DNA from: JAFCCL01 sp041645325
GTDB lineage: Archaea > Iainarchaeota > Iainarchaeia > Iainarchaeales > GCA-2688035
NCBI GenBank assembly: GCA_041645325.1
Contig: JBAZQI010000002.1
Location: 14,538 to 78,537 of the forward strand
Length of the DNA stretch: 64,000 nt
Direction: 5' to 3'
Shown piece by piece: positions 26,031 to 35,931 of the stretch (its first letter is position 1; each line of letters begins with the position of its first letter). A program made the translations under genes and the position numbers. Under the pieces are notes generated by a model, which did not search any database, was not told the DNA's origin, and saw nothing but the letters and a program-made list of their open reading frames with translations.

Positions 26031-26057
26031 CTGCACAAAATTTATTAATAATGAAAG

Positions 26058-26091
26058 TATTCTATTAGTGTGCATATTCTATTAGTGTGCA
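26058..26091. repeat. Perfect 17-bp tandem direct repeat
   Basis: TATTCTATTAGTGTGCA occurs twice without a gap (26058-26074 and 26075-26091), between an AT-rich promoter-like box (TTTATTAAT, about 26041-26049) and the start of the 1502-residue gene. It could be a binding site in the leader or core promoter of the surface operon. Confidence 0.8.
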
Positions 26092-26120
26092 AACCACAGC
26101 GTCAGGGAGCGTTTTTTTGA

Positions 26121-29100
26121 ATGGATAACCCTTTGAACAGCATAGTTGAGTCTTTCAAGAAAGGCTACTATTTCCTTGAAGACCGCTACTATATGCTTTT
26201 GGACAAGGTAAACGGGCATGTTCCAATCTACAAGGCAATTGACCCTGTGGACCGTGTGTTTCCCTCCTTTGTGCTGCTGATTGCCGTACTGGCCTGCCTT
26301 GCAATTCTCCTGACTTTTACGCTCTTGCCGCAGGTTTCACTGTCTGCAACACTGCGCGTGCTTGACGAAAACAACAACCCGCTGGAGGGCGCGCACATCT
26401 CGGTTTCATTCAACGACGAGTCAATAGGCCTTGACACCGACGATTTCGGCGAAGCAAAGCTTGCGTTGCCGCAAAGCGGGGTTGAAGCCGCAATACTCGT
26501 GTCAAAGGACGGTTTTGACAGGCTAAGCCAGACCATAACACTGAAAACAAACGACCTTGTTGACCTTCTTCTCAGCAGGACAAAAGCCTCCTTTCAAGCC
26601 ACCAAATCCACAATATACGTTGTCGACTCAAGAACAAACAGGCTGATTAAGGGACAGGTGCACCTTGAATTCACCTGCTCAACCGGCACCCCAGCCCCTG
26701 CGCCTCTATCTGGCGCAACAGGCGAATTCAAGGACATGGCGGTTTCAGGTGAATGCGGCACGCTTCTTGCAAAGGCCATGGCTGAAGGATACGAGCCAAA
26801 GGCAAGCGTTGCCATAACAAGGAATCCAACCTACCTAAAGCTTGACCCTCTTGACCCTGTTGAAACAACAACCGGAATAAACGTGATTGTAAGGGACCAT
26901 GCCGGAAACGCGGTGCAGGGCGCAATAGTCAAGGCCTTCGGCGGCGGCAACGTGCTGGTGCAGCAGCTTTCAACCGACACAAGCGGCACAGTCTCAATCC
27001 AGGGCATTGAACCCGGCATTTACTCGGTTACCGCAAGCCATTCCGACGGAAGGTATGCCGAAAAAACCGGCGTAGAAGCCCTTATAGGCACGCCCGCAAC
27101 TGTCACGCTTTCCTTCGCACAGCCGGCCACAGGCGACGGAGAGAAAATATCCATGCACTTCACCGATGCGGTAACAAACGCAAGCATCCCGAACGCAACA
27201 GTCCTGATTTACGCAAACAACCTGCTCTTTGATTCAAAAACAAGTGATTCCTCAGGCCTAATAGAAAAGGCGGTTGACGGCAACAACTCGTCATTCATTG
27301 CCGTGGCATCACACGACAATTATGTAACAAGAATAATCACAAACGTGGCGGTAATGGACGCATCCAGCAAAACCCCGCAGGCAATAAAGCTCACGCCACT
27401 CGCATCCGACGGCTCAAACAGCGGCAAGGTAAGCATCTTTGTTTCCGACTATGAAACAAAAAAGCCGGTTGAGGGCGCACAGGTATTCCTCTACAGCGCG
27501 GACTATCCCGAAATAATACTCGATTATCCCTACGCGCTCACAAACGCGGACGGCAACATGCTTATTTCAAGGCTGCCTGAAGGCTCTTACTTTGTAAAGG
27601 TAAAAAAGTCCAATACCGAGGGAACAAGCGAAACAGGCAAACTTGTAGCTGGTGCAACCCTGGGCTTTTCCATTATGCTTATTACAACTGAAGGCAAGGT
27701 CAAGGCTGAGGTTGTTGACAAAAAAACAGGCAGTCCGATACAGGGCGCTGAAATAACCTTTACTGACTACGCCACTGATTCCGTGCTCCAAAGCGGCTTT
27801 TCTGACGCGCAGGGAAAGCTTGAATCACAGCCCTTCAAGTCAAACAAGACCGTTTACGTGAAAGCCGTAGCCGCAGGATACTTCTCTGCAACAAGCATGC
27901 CGCTTCCCATAGTGTCAAAAAGCGCGCAAAGCGTCAGGCTGGAACTTGACTCAAAAAGCGATATAAGCCTTGACCAGAATATGGCAATCAAATTCGAGGG
28001 CTTTTACGCCGACAAGGCCCTGAAGCAGAAGGCAACAACCCTCGAATCAGGCGAAACAGGCCAGCTCTACTATTATATCAAATTCACGGTGCTTACCGCA
28101 AAAGACGCAAACTACTCGAATATTATGCACCACATAAGGCTCGATTCAGAGGAAAAAGGCAAAAGCCCGGAAAAACTGCCTACCCCGACAGGATACACCG
28201 CAAGGCTTCTTAACTACGCCGCAAGCTCGCCCTACTCATCGACAATCTTCAGCGCATGCTACAATCCTGAAAATGTATTCTCAAGCCCGGAGGCCTGCAT
28301 AACAGACCTTGTCGCAAAACAGGCAAACACGCTTTGGGCAACAGCCTCAAGGCAAACAGCTTACACCCTTGTGCTTAAAATGGAAATCGAGCAAAACCTT
28401 GAGGACGGCACGGAAATAGAGCTGCGCTACCAGGGCAAAGCCATAATGAACAATTCCGAATTCATGACACAGCCATTCCTGCAGACCTTCAGAATAGGCG
28501 AGCCAATCTGCTCGCCACCCGACTGCCCTGCAGCCATAATGCGCTTCTGGCTCCAGGATTCAAACGGCAACAAGGCAATCCTCCAAAGCTTTTCGGGCGA
28601 AAGCGATTACACGACCGGGCAGGAAACCGAGCTTGCAAGCTATTCCAATTACAAGCTGTTCTACGAGGTCCGCAACACAAGCGGTGTGGAACTGACAGCA
28701 ACACTGAAGCTTGAAAACGCTGACCCCCCCAATGTGGTTTCAATACAGGGCGAAAACATTCAAACCGCATTTTCAGGGCTGCAAATTGCCGCCCACACTG
28801 TTGCCTCACAGGGCTCGCCTGTGCAGCTGAAAACAGGTAGTGAAGCCGCATTCACTAAAATCAAGGCCTCTTTTACTTCAACACAGGGCAAGGCCATGGA
28901 ACAATTCATCCCGTTCACGGTAACAGCCGCAAAAGAGCTCACACTGGCGGTTTCGCCCTCGGTGCTAATACCAAACGATGGCAGCCAGATTTTAAGCGGC
29001 TATGTTAAGTCAAGTGATGGCACCCCGGTTCAGGGCGCCTCAATAAGCATCTTCCTGCCTGGCAACACGCTGTTCGAATCGCTTGTTTCCGGCGAAACAG

Positions 29101-30629
29101 GGGCTTTCTCCTCAACAAGGAACTTCAGGCTGCAGCCCAACGAAAAGGTCAGCTTGGTGGCAACAGCGCCGGGCTACAAGAAGACAACTGTTGAGGTGCC
29201 GGTAAATTTCGGCGACTACTTTGACCCAAGGTACAACTGCATAGAGGTTCCCTCACTTGGAGAAGACGTCCGCACATTCAAGGACACAAGGCCGGGCGGC
29301 AAGGGCCTGTTTGAAGTTGTCAACAACTGCGAAACGCCTGTTGAAATAATGTTCAACAGCAAGCTCAAAGTTGAGCCGAAGCAAATGCAGATTCCGGCCG
29401 GTGCAAGCGCGCAGGCAACATTTACCGCAGACAATCCCGAGGGAGGCGAACAGGTTTACCTCGGGCAATACCCGATTTACGTCAAGGCAAAAATGCAGGG
29501 CGACGTGCGCTTTGTGAACGCAGTGAAAGTGCTTGTGATTATTTCAGACCCTGTGGGAAGCTGCTTTGCAATTGACAAGACAAGCTTTAATCTTCTGGAC
29601 AGCAACATGGACAGCGGCGAAATAACAAATGATTGCGCTGTCCAGTTCAACGACGCATGGGCCCCTGAGCTTGCCCTTGACTCCTTCAAGGCGATAATTA
29701 GAAGGGATGATGTGCAGATTCCGGACATGTTCCCCTTCGAATGGGGCGTGAGGGCAGAACTGAGCCTTTCAACGCCTGTAAGGGTTGAATTTGAGGAAAA
29801 AAGGGAAAACACATGGAACGATTTTTACATTCCCACAGGGGCTGATACAGGCCCTGATCATACCATAAACAAAAGCATAACGGTTAACGTGGGAGAAAGC
29901 ATGGAAGACATAACCGCCCTGAAATTTGATTCGATAATTATCCCTATTTTGCCAATAGACTTGTCCGGTGTTATTGACTACGGTTCCATTGCATATGTAG
30001 CAAGCGCGAACATTTACGTTGACGGCATTCCGGTGCCGGTGCCTGAATGCGGCTTAAGTGGCTGCACCTGGGAAGAAAGCGGCAAGACAAATGATGCGGC
30101 AAAATGCCATTACATCGCAGCATCGTGCTATTACAACTCGTTTGAAGTCCAGCTTCAACGTGACTCAATAGGCTCAATCACGTTCCCAATATACAACTCA
30201 GAAAACAGGGCTTTCCTGTTTTTCTCGCTAAACGGCACGCTCATTGAAACATCATACGGCTTTGACGTAAACCACACTCAATTTGAGCTTGAGTTTGGGC
30301 CCCCGCCCACAAATCTTTTCCGCTCAACAATAGTTCCTGTCAGGGGCCTGGGCTTTGCGCTTGGAAAAATTGACCTCTCGCTGGCAAACAAGCTTGGCGA
30401 AGGGCTCTATTCGGTTGACGATGCAAACATCACAGCATACAGCAACAGCCCAGAAGTTGAAGTATGGCTTGTTGACAACGTCATATATGGAAAATATGTG
30501 GGCAATGATGCAGCAGATGATGACCAAGGGGCTACGCCTTTTACGATAAAGGACCTTTATCTCGACACAACCCAGTATAATTTAATTTACGTTGACGATT
30601 ATGTAAACGAACTGAGGCCTGCCAAATGA
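26121..30629 (+). CDS. Giant membrane-anchored surface protein with repeated carboxypeptidase-regulatory-like domains (1502 aa)
   Basis: A short cytoplasmic N-terminus (about 48 residues) precedes one TM helix (SFVLLIAVLACLAILLTFTL). Outside follow about six tandem Ig-like domains to roughly residue 615, each with the pattern of CarboxypepD_reg sandwiches (for example NNPLEGAHISVSF, GNAVQGAIVKAFG, KKPVEGAQVFLYS, GSPIQGAEITFTD; then TDxxG and a closing Gly-Tyr strand). A seventh copy is near 965-1040 (GTPVQGASISIFL ... APGYKKTTVEV). The rest is beta-rich with scattered Cys pairs and no C-terminal helix. ATGA overlap couples it to the next gene. GGGAG lies about 11 bases before the ATG. Likely an envelope scaffold; no named family. 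Confidence 0.78.
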   Translation: MDNPLNSIVESFKKGYYFLEDRYYMLLDKVNGHVPIYKAIDPVDRVFPSFVLLIAVLACLAILLTFTLLPQVSLSATLRVLDENNNPLEGAHISVSFNDESIGLDTDDFGEAKLALPQSGVEAAILVSKDGFDRLSQTITLKTNDLVDLLLSRTKASFQATKSTIYVVDSRTNRLIKGQVHLEFTCSTGTPAPAPLSGATGEFKDMAVSGECGTLLAKAMAEGYEPKASVAITRNPTYLKLDPLDPVETTTGINVIVRDHAGNAVQGAIVKAFGGGNVLVQQLSTDTSGTVSIQGIEPGIYSVTASHSDGRYAEKTGVEALIGTPATVTLSFAQPATGDGEKISMHFTDAVTNASIPNATVLIYANNLLFDSKTSDSSGLIEKAVDGNNSSFIAVASHDNYVTRIITNVAVMDASSKTPQAIKLTPLASDGSNSGKVSIFVSDYETKKPVEGAQVFLYSADYPEIILDYPYALTNADGNMLISRLPEGSYFVKVKKSNTEGTSETGKLVAGATLGFSIMLITTEGKVKAEVVDKKTGSPIQGAEITFTDYATDSVLQSGFSDAQGKLESQPFKSNKTVYVKAVAAGYFSATSMPLPIVSKSAQSVRLELDSKSDISLDQNMAIKFEGFYADKALKQKATTLESGETGQLYYYIKFTVLTAKDANYSNIMHHIRLDSEEKGKSPEKLPTPTGYTARLLNYAASSPYSSTIFSACYNPENVFSSPEACITDLVAKQANTLWATASRQTAYTLVLKMEIEQNLEDGTEIELRYQGKAIMNNSEFMTQPFLQTFRIGEPICSPPDCPAAIMRFWLQDSNGNKAILQSFSGESDYTTGQETELASYSNYKLFYEVRNTSGVELTATLKLENADPPNVVSIQGENIQTAFSGLQIAAHTVASQGSPVQLKTGSEAAFTKIKASFTSTQGKAMEQFIPFTVTAAKELTLAVSPSVLIPNDGSQILSGYVKSSDGTPVQGASISIFLPGNTLFESLVSGETGAFSSTRNFRLQPNEKVSLVATAPGYKKTTVEVPVNFGDYFDPRYNCIEVPSLGEDVRTFKDTRPGGKGLFEVVNNCETPVEIMFNSKLKVEPKQMQIPAGASAQATFTADNPEGGEQVYLGQYPIYVKAKMQGDVRFVNAVKVLVIISDPVGSCFAIDKTSFNLLDSNMDSGEITNDCAVQFNDAWAPELALDSFKAIIRRDDVQIPDMFPFEWGVRAELSLSTPVRVEFEEKRENTWNDFYIPTGADTGPDHTINKSITVNVGESMEDITALKFDSIIIPILPIDLSGVIDYGSIAYVASANIYVDGIPVPVPECGLSGCTWEESGKTNDAAKCHYIAASCYYNSFEVQLQRDSIGSITFPIYNSENRAFLFFSLNGTLIETSYGFDVNHTQFELEFGPPPTNLFRSTIVPVRGLGFALGKIDLSLANKLGEGLYSVDDANITAYSNSPEVEVWLVDNVIYGKYVGNDAADDDQGATPFTIKDLYLDTTQYNLIYVDDYVNELRPAK

Positions 30630-32389
30630 GCAAAAAAAATGCAATCGCTTTCATTGCGCTGCTCCTGCTTTTCGCAGGCTATGCAAGTGCTGCACAGCCC
30701 GAGCTGTTCTACAAAAGCAACCTGTTTGTAAAGCTCAACGAGGAAACGTTTTCGCCGGGAGAAACGCTTGAAGCCACAATAGAACTGCTCAATATGGAGG
30801 ATTTCCCGATAGCGGAAGCATATGTTGTTGTCGAACTTGTGCAAGGCGATGATTACTATTACCCCAGCCAGATGCAGGATACGGACAACATTTTCTTTGA
30901 GGAAAAAATAACTGGCCTGAACATCGCGCCCCACGAAAAGGTTTCCGAAACCTTTTCATACAATCTGCCCTCTGGCCTCAAACCCGGCAATTACAGGATA
31001 GATGTCTACGCCAAGACAAACAAGACCTCGCTTGTCGGAGCGCCCCACATATTCGCTTCGCCAAACTCCGTGCGCTTCGCAGTATCAGGCGTCGGCAATG
31101 AGTTCCCTGAAGCCAAATTCATAAGGACAAAGACAATGTTCCATGAGTTTCTTGGGCCCGTGGGCCCGGGAATAAAACCCGGCGAAGAAATTGAAAACGG
31201 GGTTTTTGTGCAAAATATTTCCGGCAAATCTCTCAGCAATGTTATACTGTTTGTGGGATTATGCGAGTGGGATGACACAAGCTGCGCTTCCTATGAATCG
31301 ACAGCAACTGAAAAAATCGCGCTGCTTGCGCCTGGCGAAGAAAAAGCAGTAAGCGTAAAGCTCAAAGCTCCGCAAATGCCGGACGCGTACGCAATAAGGC
31401 TTGAGTTGCGGGACAGTAGCGGCAGGCTGCTCTCCCTTTACAGGAACAGGAGCATTGTCTACGGTGGCACTGCCAAAATACACCAGCTCAACATAAGCGA
31501 CTACTCTTTTGAGCAAGGTTCCCAGGGCGAAATAAGCATGTTTATAGGCCCAAGCCCGGACCATTACAATTTCCCCCCTTTTGAAGATTTCACAGTCAAG
31601 GCCTGGATTGAAAATGCAAGGGACAACAACAGGGTAATTTTCAGCGATGAACGGCAGGTTGCGTCAATAGCCAGCCCGGACTTCCTTACATTTGCCTTTC
31701 CCTTTACCGCCGAAAAAGCGCTTGACCTCTTCAAGGTATGCGGTTCGGTATCAAAAGGCGGGGAAGAGCACGAGCATTACTGCTACCTTGTGGACGCAAG
31801 CAAGTTCCCGAAAAAGGAGCTGGCAAGTGAAATAGCCATTGAATGGAACTATGACTTCTCAAATAGAACACTTAATCTTTTATTCTCAAACGAGGACACC
31901 AAGCTGAAGGAAATGAACGCCGCATTCATGCTTCTGCGCCCTGAAACAAGCGAGCTCGTCGCAACCAAGGCCCTCAAAGGTGAAAGCCCGGTGGCTGAAT
32001 CCATAGCTGTGGAGCCTGAAAACTTCGTGCTTTTGCTGAATAATTTTTCCACGCGAAAACAGCAGAAAGTGGAAATAAATATCGTGGGCCGGGAAGCGGC
32101 ATTCACCCTGAAGTCATGCCCTGAACTCGGCGGAAGCATGTGTTCGGAAGGGCAATTATGCGACAATCCTGCGGCAAGCAGCGAAGGGAAGTGGTGCTGC
32201 CTGACACAATGCAGGGGCCGGGCAAGCACAAGCCAACAGTCCTTGCCCTGGGGCACGGTTTACTCCCTGCTTTTGTGGGTTGCCGCAATCGTTGTCATAC
32301 TTGTAATCGCATACAATGCCTATGTCAGATTCGGCGGCAGAGGCAATGAGGAATTTGGAGGTGAGAACATTGAAAACGACCTGCGGTAA
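30626..32389 (+). CDS. Exported protein with CARDB-like domains and C-terminal TM anchor (587 aa)
   Basis: Signal peptide MSKKNAIAFIALLLLFAGYASA. The body has successive beta domains typical of surface stalks: residues about 30-145 (EETFSPGETLEATIELLNME), 150-265 (PGIKPGEEIENGVFVQNISG, LLAPGEEKAVSVKLKAPQ) and 275-380. A Cys-rich patch (CPELGGSMCSEGQLCDN, CCLTQCRG) lies just before the TM helix (VYSLLLWVAAIVVILVIAY) and a short cytoplasmic tail. Its ATG overlaps the stop of the 1502-aa gene by four bases. The following gene starts inside its last 20 bases. Probably a partner in one surface complex. Confidence 0.75.
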   Translation: MSKKNAIAFIALLLLFAGYASAAQPELFYKSNLFVKLNEETFSPGETLEATIELLNMEDFPIAEAYVVVELVQGDDYYYPSQMQDTDNIFFEEKITGLNIAPHEKVSETFSYNLPSGLKPGNYRIDVYAKTNKTSLVGAPHIFASPNSVRFAVSGVGNEFPEAKFIRTKTMFHEFLGPVGPGIKPGEEIENGVFVQNISGKSLSNVILFVGLCEWDDTSCASYESTATEKIALLAPGEEKAVSVKLKAPQMPDAYAIRLELRDSSGRLLSLYRNRSIVYGGTAKIHQLNISDYSFEQGSQGEISMFIGPSPDHYNFPPFEDFTVKAWIENARDNNRVIFSDERQVASIASPDFLTFAFPFTAEKALDLFKVCGSVSKGGEEHEHYCYLVDASKFPKKELASEIAIEWNYDFSNRTLNLLFSNEDTKLKEMNAAFMLLRPETSELVATKALKGESPVAESIAVEPENFVLLLNNFSTRKQQKVEINIVGREAAFTLKSCPELGGSMCSEGQLCDNPAASSEGKWCCLTQCRGRASTSQQSLPWGTVYSLLLWVAAIVVILVIAYNAYVRFGGRGNEEFGGENIENDLR

Positions 32390-34772
32390 GGTTACGGCCT
32401 TTTTCTTTGTCCTGTTCCTGGTATGCCTTTCACAGGTTTCCCTTGCTTCGCCCGGTGATTTTATTTCCCTGGACCCAAGCACCTGTGGCACATGGGGCGG
32501 GGGCAAGCACTGCTGGCATGAACAAAACGTACAGGGCATCACTAATGTTGATTTTATAATATCCTTTGACAAGCCCGTCGCTTTCGGGGATGGGAACACA
32601 TATGTAGTGCCAATTATGACCCTGATGAGCATAACGAATTTTGTCTCTTATATAAATGTGTGCGTTGACGGCGCTTCAGCCCCGGATGCAGTTCTCCCGG
32701 CAGATATCCTTGTTGATGGCGAAAAGGTCGGTGACAATTACATTAAAACCAATGTCGAATCCTGCCACGGCGGCACAGTATGGAAGGGCAATCAGGGCCC
32801 AGTCAAGTACCTTTTTTCCAAGCAGGGTCTGCACCACGTGCAGATTGTCGTTGCAAGCCAAAACAACGGAACATGCGGCGTAGTCTCACGCGAATTTGAC
32901 GTTATTGTCGTGCATCCAGTCCTTTCAGTCAACGGAAGCGCCTCCAGGATAATTTCCTTCGGCAGAAATGAGGCAGAAAAGGCATTCAACATAATCTGGA
33001 CCATTAAAAACCTGGGCGGTTTCGCAAGCACTCTGGAAACAGTAACGGCAACAGGCTGTGGCGAAAACCTTGAATGCAATTTCATTGCCTTCGGGCCATT
33101 GGACCTAAATCCGAACGAAAGCATCATTGTAGTGGAAGAGGTCAAGGCAAAAAGACCCGCAGCCATAACCGCGCCTGTGGCAGTGGAAGAACTCGGTATT
33201 GAGCTGGGTTACATTGACATATTCGGGTTAAGCCGCCTTAATAAGCAGTCATCACTTCCCGTGAATGTTGCGCTTTTATGGAATGAAGAGCAGCGCTTTC
33301 ACGTGGAACTGGTCGGCGGTCAGCAGGATTACTGCATAGGCCAGGATGGCAAGCTCGGCGGCACAGGCCCGGGCGAAGTGCCCCATGTGCTGTTCAATTG
33401 GGCTTGGTCAAGCATAGGCATAAACGAGCCAGGCGCATACAGCTGCGACAAGAAAAGCCCAAATGATCTTGAATACATTTACTGTGACCCCACGCAATTC
33501 AGCATAGAGCTGCTCAAAAGGCTAAACATGATAAAGACCGCGGCTGAAGAGGGAAAATTCGACAAGGCCGCAGAGCTATCGCATTTCCAGGCCTACCTAA
33601 TCGGCGACAGCATAAACCCCGACTTCAGAAAAGACTTTGACTATTACTACAAGACAACGGAATTCTTCGGCGCAGACTGGTACAACAGCCCCAATTCACC
33701 CTGGGACCTGTACTTTACCGACACCCAGCGCATGGTTTTCAGCCCAGAAAAAATAGATTCCGGCCTTTACGACGTGGAACTTGACTTCGATTTCGAATCC
33801 GACAAATACAAGTTCTTCTGGTCGGAAAACGAGCTTGCCGCCAAAATAACCGTCAGGCTTACCAAAATAAGTAACCCCCTTTCCCAGAACCCGCTTTACT
33901 ACCTTCCCTTCAACGGCGAAGTCGGCCTGCAGCGCATTGACGAAGACGGCCTTGCAAGGCGCAACGGCTACGGCCTCGGCTTCTCAGGGGACGAGCTAAG
34001 GCTTGACGAATTCAGGCTCGGCTCCTTCATCCTGACAAAAGGCGAAGGCGAAAAAATTGTGCAAACAGCATACATGCAGGACTTCTACAAGTCAAACATC
34101 TCGGAAAAAGGCCTTATACTTTCCATAGCAAAGGACGGCTCATCAATGGTGTTTTCGCCCTCATACGCAACGCCCGTAATAATGGAACTCAAGGCAAACG
34201 AGGCAACAGCAAGGGCAGACGGCTACTACTCCGTGCACAACGGCGCAAAAACAATGGTTTCGCCGTCAGGCTACATGAATCTCTGGACAGGCTTTGCCTC
34301 AACGCCAATGACCTGCGCAAACTTTGACGAAAGCTCGCTGTACTACCAAAGGAACGACGGCACGGCATCCGAAGTCCCGGGCTTGGCAACCACGCCGGAA
34401 AACCCGGCCTACGGCTTCACCTGGAAAGACGTCCCAGCACAAAACCTCCAGCAGGGCAAACTGTACCTTGAAACAGTCTTCTACACGCCGATAGACTCAG
34501 GAATGACCTTGAGCGGCGAAAGCACTACTGTCCTGATGAGCCCAAGTGGCACAGGGCAGGCAGTCTCGCTTAACTACAAGGGCATGAGCCCAATAATTGA
34601 AAGCGTGTTCGGCCTTGTAAACGACAAGTATGTCTGCGTCAGCCTCAGCGACAGTGCGCTTGAATTCTGGTGGAACCCACAGCGCGTCACCAAGGACCTT
34701 GACGGCATAAAAGCCGCACAAATAAGCGAAGCCTGGATGTCAGGCTGCTCGGTGGAAGGCGAGGCAAAGTAG
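32370..34772 (+). CDS. Exported surface protein, TTG start (800 aa)
   Basis: The start is placed at TTG 32370: GGAGGTGA (32357-32364) lies five bases before it, and the product then begins with a clean signal peptide (MKTTCGKVTAFFFVLFLVCL SQVSLA). In-frame ATG codons at 32316 and 32346 would place charged residues before it. The mature protein has an early Cys-rich, beta domain (CGTWGGGKHCWHEQNVQGI), a CARDB-like sandwich (NIIWTIKNLGGFASTLETVT), a helical DPTQFSIELLKRLNMIKTAA section and a long beta-rich C-terminal part without TM helix. It is presumably held by its operon partners. Function unknown. Confidence 0.75.
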   Translation: MKTTCGKVTAFFFVLFLVCLSQVSLASPGDFISLDPSTCGTWGGGKHCWHEQNVQGITNVDFIISFDKPVAFGDGNTYVVPIMTLMSITNFVSYINVCVDGASAPDAVLPADILVDGEKVGDNYIKTNVESCHGGTVWKGNQGPVKYLFSKQGLHHVQIVVASQNNGTCGVVSREFDVIVVHPVLSVNGSASRIISFGRNEAEKAFNIIWTIKNLGGFASTLETVTATGCGENLECNFIAFGPLDLNPNESIIVVEEVKAKRPAAITAPVAVEELGIELGYIDIFGLSRLNKQSSLPVNVALLWNEEQRFHVELVGGQQDYCIGQDGKLGGTGPGEVPHVLFNWAWSSIGINEPGAYSCDKKSPNDLEYIYCDPTQFSIELLKRLNMIKTAAEEGKFDKAAELSHFQAYLIGDSINPDFRKDFDYYYKTTEFFGADWYNSPNSPWDLYFTDTQRMVFSPEKIDSGLYDVELDFDFESDKYKFFWSENELAAKITVRLTKISNPLSQNPLYYLPFNGEVGLQRIDEDGLARRNGYGLGFSGDELRLDEFRLGSFILTKGEGEKIVQTAYMQDFYKSNISEKGLILSIAKDGSSMVFSPSYATPVIMELKANEATARADGYYSVHNGAKTMVSPSGYMNLWTGFASTPMTCANFDESSLYYQRNDGTASEVPGLATTPENPAYGFTWKDVPAQNLQQGKLYLETVFYTPIDSGMTLSGESTTVLMSPSGTGQAVSLNYKGMSPIIESVFGLVNDKYVCVSLSDSALEFWWNPQRVTKDLDGIKAAQISEAWMSGCSVEGEAK

Positions 34773-34780
34773 CTGTTCCT

Positions 34781-35560
34781 TCAAAGGAACAGCACAATCG
34801 CGGCAATGGCAATTATCAGGGCAAGGCTGATCCAGAAAGCCGGCTTTCCCAACAGGCGCCATTTTCTTCCAGAATCAGCGCTTACGGCCTGCGTTTTTTC
34901 CACGTTTCCCTTTTTTCCCGCAAGCTTTTCTCCGCCGATTGCCGCAATCTCCCTGCTGTACCTCAGCCAGGCGCCAGGTTCCTTCAATTCCTCAAGGGCC
35001 TCTTTTGTAAGCTCAACAAAGCCCTTTTCCTTTTCGGGAACATTTTCCTTGCCCAGCATTTCCCCGGTTACCGCGCTTATTTCAAATTTGTGCGTTTCGC
35101 CGGCAACCGTGGCAAACGCAAGCCACACAGGGTAATAGATTTCCCGAAAGCTGGAAAGCACGACGTTTTTCCTGTCAGTGCCGAGAAAAGAGGCTGTCTT
35201 CAGCAGTGCAATCTTTTCAGCCTCGCTTTTTGAAAAAACCGCCTTTTTTATCACAAGGGCATATTTGTCCGGAAGCTCTTTCAAAAGCGCTTCTTCTTCA
35301 GGCATTGACTCTGCAAGCTCCTTGTTCAATTCGGCTGTTTCGCCGTTCAGGGCAAGCAGGCCACGCCTGGTTTCCCCATTTGGCTTTCCTTTTTCCCCAA
35401 AGACAGCATCGTAATAGAAAAGAAAAAAGGGGGTGAGGACAAGCTTTATGTCCCCTCTCTCAAAATTGTGCCGGTTTTTTTTAAGCAGGGCTTTCTCCAC
35501 AATCTCGGCGGCCTTTTCAAGCGTGAAAGAGATTGGGAATACCGGGTTTCCTACAAACAT
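34781..35560 (-). CDS. Tail-anchored protein of unknown function (259 aa)
   Basis: No signal peptide; a single hydrophobic C-terminal helix (AFWISLALIIAIAAIVLFL) with four preceding basic residues suggests tail anchoring with the domain in the cytoplasm. The N-terminal domain (KAAEIVEKALLKKNRHNFER) leads to strands FFLFYYDAVFGE and later YPVWLAFATVAGETHKFEISAVTGEML split across about 150-180. That second part resembles PepSY-like folds (strand, turn, VTGE). It is 11 bases upstream of sepF on the same strand direction order reversed (sepF ends at 35572 before this gene starts), so the two may share a transcript sepF-ORF259. Confidence 0.6.
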   Translation of the reverse strand: MFVGNPVFPISFTLEKAAEIVEKALLKKNRHNFERGDIKLVLTPFFLFYYDAVFGEKGKPNGETRRGLLALNGETAELNKELAESMPEEEALLKELPDKYALVIKKAVFSKSEAEKIALLKTASFLGTDRKNVVLSSFREIYYPVWLAFATVAGETHKFEISAVTGEMLGKENVPEKEKGFVELTKEALEELKEPGAWLRYSREIAAIGGEKLAGKKGNVEKTQAVSADSGRKWRLLGKPAFWISLALIIAIAAIVLFL

Positions 35561-35571
35561 GCTGTTCTATT

Positions 35572-35931
35572 TTATTGCAGCTCTTTCTTCTTAATAATCT
35601 TTACCTTGCTTGGCGTCACAAGAATGTGCTCGTGGCTGATTCTTGCTATATCCCCGTTGATTCCCTCAATGCCGCCTTTTATCTTGGTCACAATTTCCTT
35701 GAGCTTTATCGCGTTTCTCTTGCTCAGGTCCCCTATGTTCACAAGGACAATATTGCCTGCTTTTGCCTCGTTTACAACATTCTGCGCATCGGCTTCGGTT
35801 GTAAGCGTAATGGGCTTCACGAAGGCATCGGCATCCTCGTAAATGGTTTCATCCTCGGCATCAAGGTTGTTCAAAAAGCCCTCAATGTCTATTCCTTCTT
35901 CTCTCTTCAAAACCTTTTCTAAAAAAGCCAT
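35572..35931 (-). CDS. sepF: SepF-like cell division protein
   Basis: 119 residues. Archaeal SepF anchors FtsZ to the membrane. The N-terminus MAFLEKVLKREEG is an amphipathic helix suited to membrane targeting. The core has FVKPITLTTEADAQNVVNEA, AGNIVLVNIGDLSKRN and GGIEGINGDIARISHEHILV, the usual SepF/DUF552 strand-helix pattern. The start is chosen at 35931 because GGGGGTG lies eight bases before it; a longer frame would place that SD inside the coding region. FtsZ is not in the window. Confidence 0.88.
   Translation of the reverse strand: MAFLEKVLKREEGIDIEGFLNNLDAEDETIYEDADAFVKPITLTTEADAQNVVNEAKAGNIVLVNIGDLSKRNAIKLKEIVTKIKGGIEGINGDIARISHEHILVTPSKVKIIKKKELQ

Noticed and set aside
25767..26048. 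Open frame of about 93 codons after hel308
   Set aside because: It is the translation of tandem 55-base hairpin units; it has no promoter or SD and repeats itself at the protein level.
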